Source: Toxonevra muliebris
Taxonomy: Eukaryota > Arthropoda > Insecta > Diptera > Pallopteridae
Reading direction: 5' to 3'
DNA length: 64,000 nucleotides
NCBI GenBank assembly: GCA_963691655.1
Contig: CAVNUY010000082.1
Coordinates: 110,001-174,000, forward strand
The notes under the pieces are model-generated. The model saw only the letters and a program-made list of their open reading frames with translations, was not told where the DNA came from and did no database searches. Position 1 is the stretch's first letter. The number at the start of each line of letters is the position of its first letter. The translations under genes were made by a program, and so were the position numbers. This document shows positions 23,123-33,900 of this stretch, one piece after another.

Positions 23123-26100
23123 CAGACACCTTTCTATAGGGGAGAAGACGTTTTATACTGTCGCAGACACCTTTTCTATAGGGGAGAAGACGTTTTATAC
23201 TGTCGGAGACACCTTTTCTATAGGGGAGAAGACGTTTTATACTGTCGCAGACACCTTTTCTATAGGAGAGAAGACGTTTTATACTGTCGGAGACACCTTT
23301 TCTATACGAGAGAAGACGTTTTATACTGTCGGAGACACCTTTTCTATAGGAGAGAAGACGTTTTATAGTGTCGGAGACACCTTTTCTATAGGAGAGAAGA
23401 CGTTTTATACTGTCGGAGACACCTTTTCTATAGGAGAGAAGACGTTTTATACTGTCGGAGACACCTTTTCTATAGGGGAGAAGACGTTTTATACTGTCGC
23501 AGACACCTTTTCTATACGAGAGAAGACGTTTTATAGTGTCGGAGACACCTTTTCTATACGAGAGAAGACGTTTTATACTGTCGGAGACACCTTTTCTATA
23601 GGAGAGAAGACGTTTTATACTGTCGGAGACACCTTTTCTATACGAGAGAAGACGTTTTATAGTGTCGGAGACACCTTTTCTATACGAGAGAAGACGTTTT
23701 ATAGTGTCGGAGACACCTTTTCTATAGGAGAGAAGACGTTTTATAGTGTCGGAGACACCTTTTCTATAGGAGAGAAGACGTTTTATAGTGTCGGAGACAC
23801 CTTTTCTATAGGAGAGAAGACGTTTTATAGTGTCGGAGACACCTTTTCTATAGGAGAGAAGACGTTTTATAGTGTCGGAGACACCTTTTCTATACGAGAG
23901 AAGACGTTTTATAGTGTCGGAGACACCTTTTCTATACGAGAGAAGACGTTTTATACTGTCGCAGACACCTTTTCTATACGAGAGAAGACGTTTTATAGTG
24001 TCGGAGACACCTTTTCTATAGGAGAGAAGACGTTTTATACTGTCGGAGACACCTTTTCTATAGGAGAGAAGACGTTTTATACTGTCGGAGACACCTTTTC
24101 TATAGGAGAGAAGACGTTTTATACTGTCGGAGACACCTTTTCTATACGAGAGAAGACGTTTTATAGTGTCGGAGACACCTTTTCTATACGAGAGAAGACG
24201 TTTTATAGTGTCGGAGACACCTTTTCTATAGGAGAGAAGACGTTTTATAGTGTCGGAGACACCTTTTCTATAGGAGAGAAGACGTTTTATAGTGTCGGAG
24301 ACACCTTTTCTATAGGAGAGAAGACGTTTTATAGTGTCGGAGACACCTTTTCTATAGGAGAGAAGACGTTTTATAGTGTCGGAGACACCTTTTCTATAGG
24401 AGAGAAGACGTTTTATACTGTCGGAGACACCTTTTCTATAGGAGAGAAGACGTTTTATAGTGTCGGAGACACCTTTTCTATAGGAGAGAAGACGTTTTAT
24501 ACTGTCGGAGACACCTTTTCTATAGGAGAGAAGACGTTTTATACTGTCGGAGACACCTTTTCTATAGGGGAGAAGACGTTTTATAGTGTCGGAGACACCT
24601 TTTCTATAGGAGAGAAGACGTTTTATAGTGTCGGAGACACCTTTTCTATACGAGAGAAGACGTTTTATACTGTCGGAGACACCTTTTCTATAGGAGAGAA
24701 GACGTTTTATAGTGTCGGAGACACCTTTTCTATACGAGAGAAGACGTTTTATAGTGTCGGAGACACCTTTTCTATAGGAGAGAAGACGTTTTATACTGTC
24801 GGAGACACCTTTTCTATAGGGGAGAAGACGTTTTATACTGTCGGAGACACCTTTTCTATACGAGAGAAGACGTTTTATACTGTCGGAGACACCTTTTCTA
24901 TAGGAGAGAAGACGTTTTATAGTGTCGGAGACACCTTTTCTATAGGAGAGAAGACGTTTTATAGTGTCGGAGACACCTTTTCTATAGGAGAGAAGACGTT
25001 TTATAGTGTCGGAGACACCTTTTCTATAGGAGAGAAGACGTTTTATAGTGTCGGAGACACCTTTTCTATAGGAGAGAAGACGTTTTATACTGTCGGAGAC
25101 ACCTTTTCTATAGGAGAGAAGACGTTTTATACTGTCGGAGACACCTTTTCTATAGGGGAGAAGACGTTTTATACTGTCGGAGACACCTTTTCTATAGGAG
25201 AAAAGACATTTTATAGTGTCGGAGACTCCTTTTCTATAGGAGAGAAGACGTTTTATAGTGTCGGAGACACCTTTTCTATAGGGGAGAAGACGTTTTATAG
25301 TGTCGGAGACACCTTTTCTATAGGAGAAAAGACGTTTTATAGTGTCGGAGACTCCTTTTCTATAGGAGAGAAGACGTTTTATAGTGTCGGAGACACCTTT
25401 TCTATAGGGGAGAAGACGTTTTATAGTGTCGGAGACACCTTTTCTATAGGAGAGAAGACGTTTTATAGTGTCGGAGATACCTTTTCTATAGGAGAGAAGA
25501 CGTTTTATAGTGTCGGAGACACCTTTTTTATAGGGGAGAAGACGTTTTATAGTGTCGGAGACACCTTTTCTATAGGAGAGAAGACGTTTTATAGTGTCGG
25601 AGACTCCTTTTCTATAGGAGAGAAGACGTTTTATAGTGTCGGAGACACCTTTTCTATAGGGGAGAAGACGTTTTATAGTGTCGGAGACACCTTTTCTATA
25701 GGAGAGAAGACGTTTTATAGTGTCGGAGACACCTTTTCTATAGGGGAGAAGACGTTTTATAGTGTCAGAGACACCTTTTCTATACGAGAGAAGACGTTTT
25801 ATAGTGTCGGAGACTCCTTTTCTATAGGGGAGAAGACGTTTTATAGTGTCGGAGACACCTTTTCTATAGGAGAGAAGACGTTTTATAGTGTCGGAGACAC
25901 CTTTTCTATAGGGGAGAAGACGTTTTATAGTGTCGGAGACACCTTTTCTATAGGAGAGAAGACGTTTTATAGTGTCGGAGACACCTTTTCTATAGGGGAG
26001 AAGACGTTTTATAGTGTCGGAGACTCCTTTTCTATAGGAGAGAAGACGTTTTATAGTGTCGGAGACACCTTTTCTATAGGAGAGAAGATGTTTTATAGTG

Positions 26101-26691
26101 TCGGAGACACCTTTTCTATAGGAGAGAAGACGTTTTATAGTGTCAGAGACACCTTTTCTATAGGGGAGAAAACGTTTTATACTGTCGGAGACACCTTTTC
26201 TATACGAGAGAAGACGTTTTATACTGTCGGAGACACCTTTTCTATAGGGGAGAAGACGTTTTATAGTGTCGGAGACACCTTTTCTATAGGAGAGAAGACG
26301 TTTTATAGTGTCGGAGACACCTTTTCTATAGGGGAGAAGACGTTTTACAGTGTCGGAGACACCTTTTCTATAGGAGAGAAGACGTTTTATAGTGTCGGAG
26401 ACACCTTTTCTATAGGAGAGAAGACGTTTTATAGTGTCGGAGACACCTTTTCTATAGGGGAGAAGACGTTTTATAGTGTCGGAGACACCTTTTCTATAGG
26501 AGAGAAGACGTTTTATAGTGTCGGAGATACCTTTTCTATAGGAGAGAAGACATTTTATAGTGTCGGAGACACCTTTTCTATAGGAGAGAAGACGTTTTAT
26601 AGTGTCGGAGACTCCTTTTCTATAGGAGAGAAGACGTTTTATAGTGTCGGAGACACCTTTTCTATAGGAGAGAAGACGTTTTATAGTGTCG
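22409..26691 (+). repeat. Large segmental duplication, copy 2 (102 units)
   Basis: Counterpart of 16194-20393. It is two units longer and has one single-base deletion (the 41-bp unit). The copies are separated by the indel-rich 20.4-22.4 kb interval, so either that interval belonged to the duplicated unit and was later rebuilt, or it was inserted between the copies. Confidence 0.85.
23123..23163 (+). repeat. 41-bp unit with a single-T deletion
   Basis: A C1 unit in which the first T tract has three T instead of four (GACACCTTTCTATAG). The corresponding unit in the paralogous block near 16.9 kb keeps all four, so the loss came after the duplication or is an assembly homopolymer error. Confidence 0.85.
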
Positions 26692-27027
26692 GAGACACCT
26701 TTTCTATAGGAGAGAAGACGTTTTATAGTGTCGGAGACACCTTTTCTATAGGAGAGAAGACGTTTTATAGTGTCGGAGACACCTTTTCTATAGGGGAGAA
26801 GACGTTTTATACTGTCGGAGACATCTTTTCTATAGGAGAGAAGACGTTTTATAGTGTCGGAGACACCTTTTCTATAGGAGAGAAGACGTTTTATACTGTC
26901 GGAGACACCTTTTCTATAGGAGAGAAGACGTTTTATAGTGTCGGAGACACCTTTTCTATAGGAGAGAAGACGTTTTATAGTGTCGGAGACACCTTTTCTA
27001 TAGGAGAGAAGACGTTTTATAGTGTCG
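23164..27027 (+). repeat. Satellite segment G: 92 units
   Basis: Units at phase 22 modulo 42. The last C1 unit I saw in the window is at 23962. From about 25.2 kb the segment repeats the T6, A29 and A42 variants seen near 18.9-20.3 kb. The stop-free + frame is open from an ATG at 26088 to 30992, again starting at an ACG-to-ATG CpG change. No independent gene evidence. Confidence 0.95.
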
Positions 27028-27090
27028 GAGACACCTTTTCTATAGGGGAGAAGACGTTTTCTATAGGGGAGAAGACGTTTTATAGTGTCG
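27028..27090 (+). repeat. 63-bp unit containing an extra 21-bp half-unit
   Basis: After GAGAAGACGTTTT the sequence switches to CTATAGGG, so a hybrid 21 bp element (half-unit 2 start, half-unit 1 end) is inserted. The three TTTT tracts stay 21 bp apart. This is the product expected if exchange occurs between the two halves of the unit, and it is direct evidence that they can recombine. The + reading frame is kept. The next unit is the first in the window with C at position 24. Confidence 0.95.
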
Positions 27091-30000
27091 GAGACACCTT
27101 TTCTATAGGGGAGCAGACGTTTTATAGTGTCGGAGACACCTTTTCTATAGGAGAGAAGACGTTTTATAGTGTCGGAGACACCTTTTCTATAGGGGAGAAG
27201 ACGTTTTATAGTGTCGGAGACACCTTTTCTATAGGGGAGAAGGCGTTTTATAGTGTCGGAGACACCTTTTCTATAGGAGAGAAGACGTTTTATAGTGTCG
27301 GAGACACCTTTTCTATAGGGGAGCAGACGTTTTATAGTGTCGGAGACACCTTTTCTATAGGAGAGAAGACGTTTTATAGTGTCGGAGACACCTTTTCTAT
27401 AGGAGAGAAGACGTTTTATACTGTCGGAGACACCTTTTCTATAGGGGAGAAGACGTTTTATACTGTCGGAGACATCTTTTCTATAGGAGAGAAGACGTTT
27501 TATAGTGTCGGAGACACCTTTTCTATAGGAGAGAAGACGTTTTATACTGTCGGAGACACCTTTTCTATAGGAGAGAAGACGTTTTATAGTGTCGGAGACA
27601 CCTTTTCTATAGGGGAGAAGACGTTTTATAGTGTCGGAGATACCTTTTCTATAGGAGAGAAGACGTTTTATAGTGTCGGAGACACCTTTTCTATAGGAGA
27701 GAAGACGTTTTATACTGTCGGAGACACCTTTTCTATAGGAGAGAAGACGTTTTATACTGTCGGAGACACCTTTTCTATAGGAGAGAAGACGTTTTATAGT
27801 GTCGGAGACACCTTTTCTATAGGGGAGAAGACGTTTTATACTGTCGGAGACACCTTTTCTATAGGAGAGAAGACGTTTTATAGTGTCGGAGACACCTTTT
27901 CTATAGGAGAGAAGACGTTTTATAGTGTCGGAGACACCTTTTCTATAGGGGAGAAGACGTTTTATAGTGTCGGAGATATCTTTTCTATAGGGGAGAAGAC
28001 GTTTTATAGTGTCGGAGACACCTTTTCTATAGGAGAGAAGACGTTTTATAGTGTCGGAGATACCTTTTCTATAGGGGAGAAGACGTTTTATACTGTCGGA
28101 GATACCTTTTCTATAGGGGAGAAGACGTTTTATACTGTCGGAGACACCTTTTCTATAGGGGAGAAGACGTTTTATAGTGTCGGAGACACCTTTTCTATAG
28201 GGGAGAAGACGTTTTATAGTGTCGGAGATACCTTTTCTATAGGAGAGAAGACGTTTTATAGTGTCGGAGACACCTTTTCTATAGGAGAGAAGACGTTTTA
28301 TACTATCGGAGACACCTTTTCTATAGGAGAGAAGACGTTTTATACTGTCGGAGATACCTTTTCTGTAGGGGAGAAGACGTTTTATAGTGTCGGAGACACC
28401 TTTTCTATAGGGGAGAAGACGTTTTATACTGTCGGAGACACCTTTTCTATAGGGGAGAAGACGTTTTATACTGACGGAGACACCTTTTCTATAGGGGAGA
28501 AGACGTTTTATACTGTCGGAGACACCTTTTCTATACGGGAGAAGACGTTTTATACTGTCGGAGACACCTTTTCTATACGGGAGAAGACGTTTTATACTGT
28601 CGGAGACACCTTTTCTATAGGGGAGAAGACGTTTTATAGTGTCGGAGACACCTTTTCTATAGGGGAGAAGACGTTTTATAGTGTCGGAGACACCTTTTCT
28701 ATAGGGGAGAAGACGTTTTATAGTGTCGGAGACACCTTTTCTATAGGGGAGAAGACGTTTTATAGTGTCGGAGACACCTTTTCTATAGGGGAGAAGACGT
28801 TTTATAGTGTCGGAGACACCTTTTCTATAGGAGAGAAGACGTTTTATACTGTCGGAGACACCTTTTCTATAGGAGAGAAGACGTTTTATACTGTCGGAGA
28901 CACCTTTTCTATAGGGGAGAAGACGTTTTATAGTGTCGGAGACACCTTTTCTATAGGAGAGAAGACGTTTTATAGTGTCGGAGACACCTTTTCTATAGGG
29001 GAGAAGACGTTTTATACTGTCGGAGACACCTTTTCTATAGGGGAGAAGACGTTTTATACTGTCGGAGACACCTTTTCTATAGGAGAGAAGACGTTTTATA
29101 GTGTCGGAGACACCTTTTCTATAGGGGAGAAGACGTTTTATAGTGTCGGAGACACCTTTTCTATAGGGGAGAAGACGTTTTATACTGTCGGAGACACCTT
29201 TTCTATAGGAGAGAAGACGTTTTATACTGTCGGAGACACCTTTTCTATAGGGGAGAAGACGTTTTATACTGTCGGAGACACCTTTTCTATAGGAGAGAAG
29301 ACGTTTTATAGTGTCGGAGACACCTTTTCTATAGGGGAGAAGACGTTTTATAGTGTCGGAGACACCTTTTCTATAGGGGAGAAGACGTTTTATAGTGTCG
29401 GAGACACCTTTTCTATAGGAGAGAATACGTTTTATAGTGTCGGAGACACCTTTTCTATAGGAGAGAAGACGTTTTATACTGTCGGAGACACCTTTTCTAT
29501 AGGAGAGAAGACGTTTTATACTGTCGGAGACACCTTTTCTATAGGGGAGAAGACGTTTTATAGTGTCGGAGACACCTTTTCTATAGGGGAGAAGACGTTT
29601 TATACTGTCGGAGACACCTTTTCTATAGGAGAGAATACGTTTTATAGTGTCGGAGACACCTTTTCTATAGGAGAGAAGACGTTTTATACTGTCGGAGACA
29701 CATTTTCTATAGGAGAGAAGACGTTTTATAGTGTCGGAGACACCTTTTCTATAGGGGAGAAGACGTTTTATAGTGTCGGAGACACCTTTTCTATAGGAGA
29801 GAAGACGTTTTATAGTGTCGGAGACACCTTTTCTATAGGGGAGAAGACGTTTTATAGTGTCGGAGACACCTTTTCTATAGGAGAGAATACGTTTTATAGT
29901 GTCGGAGACACCTTTTCTATAGGAGAGAAGACGTTTTATACTGTCGGAGACACCTTTTCTATAGGAGAGAAGACGTTTTATAGTGTCGGAGACACCTTTT

Positions 30001-30954
30001 CTATAGGGGAGAAGACGTTTTATAGTGTCGGAGACACCTTTTCTATAGGGGAGAAGACGTTTTATAGTGTCGGAGACACCTTTTCTATAGGAGAGAATAC
30101 GTTTTATAGTGTCGGAGACACCTTTTCTATAGGAGAGAAGACGTTTTATACTGTCGGAGACACATTTTCTATAGGAGAGAAGACGTTTTATAGTGTCGGA
30201 GACACCTTTTCTATAGGGGAGAAGACGTTTTATAGTGTCGGAGACACCTTTTCTATAGGAGAGAAGACGTTTTATACTGTCGGAGACACCTTTTCTATAG
30301 GGGAGAAGACGTTTTATAGTGTCGGAGACACCTTTTCTATAGGAGAGAAGACGTTTTATAGTGTCGGAGACACCTTTTCTATAGGAGAGAAGACGTTTTA
30401 TAGTGTCGGAGACACCTTTTCTATAGGAGAGAAGACGTTTTATAGTGTCGGAGACACCTTTTCTATAGGGGAGAAGACGTTTTATAGTGTCGGAGACACC
30501 TTTTCTATAGGAGAGAAGACGTTTTATACTGTCGGAGACACCTTTTCTATAGGGGAGAAGACGTTTTATACTGTCGGAGACACCTTTTCTATAGGAGAGA
30601 AGACGTTTTATAGTGTCGGAGACACCTTTTCTATAGGAGAGAAGACGTTTTATACTGTCGGAGACACCTTTTCTATAGGAGAGAAGACGTTTTATACTGT
30701 CGGAGACACCTTTTCTATAGGAGAGAAAACGTTTTATACTGTCGGAGACACCTTTTCTATAGGAGAGAAGACGTTTTATACTGTCGGAGACACCTTTTCT
30801 ATAGGAGAGAAGACGTTTTATAGTGTCGGAGACACCTTTTCTATAGGAGAGAAGACGTTTTATAGTGTCGGAGACACCTTTTCTATAGGAGAGAAGACGT
30901 TTTATAGTGTCGGAGACAACTTTTCTATAGGAGAGAAGACGTTTTGTACTGTCG
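27091..30954 (+). repeat. Satellite segment H: 92 units
   Basis: Units at phase 1 modulo 42. This is a transition zone: C24 (GAGCAGACG), T26 (GAGAATACG) and T7 (GACATC) units appear, C1 is absent, and C18 occurs in only two neighbouring units near 28.5 kb. T26 units recur at 29426, 29636, 29888 and 30098, spacings of five or six units. The segment keeps the long + open frame that starts at 26088. Confidence 0.95.
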
Positions 30955-30997
30955 GAGACCCCTTTTTCTATAGGAGAGAATACGTTTTATAGTGTCG
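30955..30997 (+). repeat. 43-bp unit with a 1-bp insertion
   Basis: The unit begins GAGACCCC followed by five T and CTATAG, so the T tract has gained one base, with an A-to-C change at position 6. The insertion ends the + open frame at 30992. A T26 variant is in the same unit. Confidence 0.9.
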
Positions 30998-33900
30998 GAG
31001 ACACCTTTTCTATAGGGGAGAAGACGTTTTATAGTGTCGGAGACACCTTTTCTATAGGAGAGAAGACGTTTTATACTGTCGGAGACACCTTTTCTATAGG
31101 AGAGAAGACGTTTTATAGTGTCGGAGACACCTTTTCTATAGGGGAGAAGACGTTTTATAGTGTCGGAGACACCTTTTCTATAGGAGAGAAGACGTTTTAT
31201 ACTGTCGGAGACACCTTTTCTATAGGAGAGAAGACGTTTTATAGTGTCGGAGACACCTTTTCTATAGGGGAGAAGACGTTTTATAGTGTCGGAGACACCT
31301 TTTCTATAGGAGAGAAGACGTTTTATACTGTCGGAGACACCTTTTCTATAGGAGAGAAGACGTTTTATACTGTCGGAGACACCTTTTCTATAGGAGAGAA
31401 GACGTTTTATACTGTCGGAGACACCTTTTCTATAGGGGAGAAGACGTTTTATAGTGTCGGAGACACCTTTTCTATAGGAGAGAAGACGTTTTATAGTGTC
31501 GGAGACACCTTTTCTATAGGAGAGAAGACGTTTTATACTGTCGGAGACACCTTTTCTATAGGGGAGAAGACGTTTTATACTGTCGGAGACACCTTTTCTA
31601 TAGGGGAGAAGACGTTTTATACTGTCGGAGACACCTTTTCTATAGGAGAGAAGACGTTTTATAGTGTCGGAGACACCTTTTCTATAGGAGAGAAGACGTT
31701 TTATACTGTCGGAGACACCTTTTCTATAGGAGAGAAGACGTTTTATACTGTCGGAGACACCTTTTCTATAGGAGAGAGGACGTTTTATAGTGTCGGAGAT
31801 ACCTTTTCTATAGGGGAGAAGACGTTTTATAGTGTCGGAGACACCTTTTCTATAGGGGAGAAGACGTTTTATAGTGTCGGAGATACCTTTTCTATAGGGG
31901 AGAAGACGTTTTATAGTGTCGGAGACACCTTTTCTATAGGAGAGAAGACGTTTTATACTGTCGGAGACACCTTTTCTATAGGAGAGAAGACGTTTTATAC
32001 TGTCGGAGACACCTTTTCTATAGGGGAGAAGACGTTTTATAGTGTCGGAGACACCTTTTCTATAGGGGAGAAGACGTTTTATAGTGTCGGAGATACCTTT
32101 TCTATAGGGGAGAAGACGTTTTATAGTGTCGGAGACACCTTTTCTATAGGAGAGAAGACGTTTTATAGTGTCGGAGATACCTTTTCTATAGGGGAGAAGA
32201 CGTTTTATAGTGTCGGAGACACCTTTTCTATAGGAGAGAAGACGTTTTATAGTGTCGGAGACACCTTTTCTATAGGAGAGAAGACGTTTTATACTATCGG
32301 AGACACCTTTTCTATAGGAGAGAAGACGTTTTATACTGTCGGAGATACCTTTTCTATAGGGGAGAAGACGTTTTATAGTGTCGGAGACACCTTTTCTATA
32401 GGAGAGAAGACGTTTTATAGTGTCGGAGATACCTTTTCTATAGGAGAGAAGACGTTTTATACTATCGGAGACACCTTTTCTATAGGAGAGAAGACGTTTT
32501 ATACTGTCGGAGATACCTTTTCTATAGGGGAGAAGACGTTTTATAGTGTCGGAGACACCTTTTCTATAGGAGAGAAGACGTTTTATAGTGTCGGAGATAC
32601 CTTTTCTATAGGGGAGAAGACGTTTTATAGTGTCGGAGACACCTTTTCTATAGGAGAGAATACGTTTTATAGTGTCGGAGACACCTTTTCTATAGGAGAG
32701 AATACGTTTTATAGTGTCGGAGACACCTTTTCTATAGGAGAGAAGACGTTTTATAGTGTCGGAGACACCTTTTCTATAGGAGAGAAGACGTTTTATAGTG
32801 TCGGAGACACCTTTTCTATAGGAGAGAAGACGTTTTATAGTGTCGGAGACACCTTTTCTATAGGAGAGAAGACGTTTTATAGTGTCGGAGACACCTTTTC
32901 TATAGGAGAGAAGACGTTTTATACTATCGGAGACACCTTTTCTATAGGAGAGAAGACGTTTTGTACTGTCGGAGACACCTTTTCTATAGGAGAGAAGACG
33001 TTTTATAGTGTCGGAGACACCTTTTCTATAGGAGAGAAGACGTTTTATACTGTCGGAGACACCTTTTCTATAGGGGAGAAGACGTTTTATAGTGTCGGAG
33101 ACACCTTTTCTATAGGAGAGAAGACGTTTTATACTGTCGGAGACACCTTTTCTATAGGAGAGAAGACGTTTTATACTGTCGGAGACACCTTTTCTATAGG
33201 AGAGAAGACGTTTTATACTGTCGGAGACACCTTTTCTATAGGAGAGAAGACGTTTTATAGTGTCGGAGACACCTTTTCTATAGGGGAGAAGACGTTTTAT
33301 AGTGTCGGAGACACCTTTTCTATAGGAGAGAAGACGTTTTATACTGTCGGAGACACCTTTTCTATAGGAGAGAAGACGTTTTATAGTGTCGGAGACACCT
33401 TTTCTATAGGGGAGAAGACGTTTTATAGTGTCGGAGACACCTTTTCTATAGGGGAGAAGACGTTTTATAGTGTCGGAGACACCTATTCTATAGGAGAGAA
33501 GACGTTTTATACTGTCGGAGACACCTTTTCTATAGGAGAGAAGACGTTTTATACTGTCGGAGACACCTTTTCTATAGGAGAGAAGACGTTTTATACTGTC
33601 GGAGACACCTTTTCTATAGGAGAGAAGACGTTTTATAGTGTCGGAGACACCTTTTCTATAGGGGAGAAGACGTTTTATACTGTCGGAGACACCTTTTCTA
33701 TAGGGGAGAAGACGTTTTATAGTGTCGGAGACACCTTTTCTATAGGGGAGAAGACGTTTTATAGTCTCGGAGACACCTTTTCTATAGGAGAGAAGACGTT
33801 TTATACTGTCGGAGACACCTTTTCTATAGGGGAGAAGACGTTTTATACTGTCGGAGACACCTTTTCTATAGGGGAGAAGACGTTTTATAGTGTCGGAGAC

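Noticed and set aside
26088..30992. 1,634-codon + strand open frame
   Set aside because: Same satellite frame running through segments G and H because the 63-bp unit preserves frame. It ends at the 1-bp insertion in the 43-bp unit.
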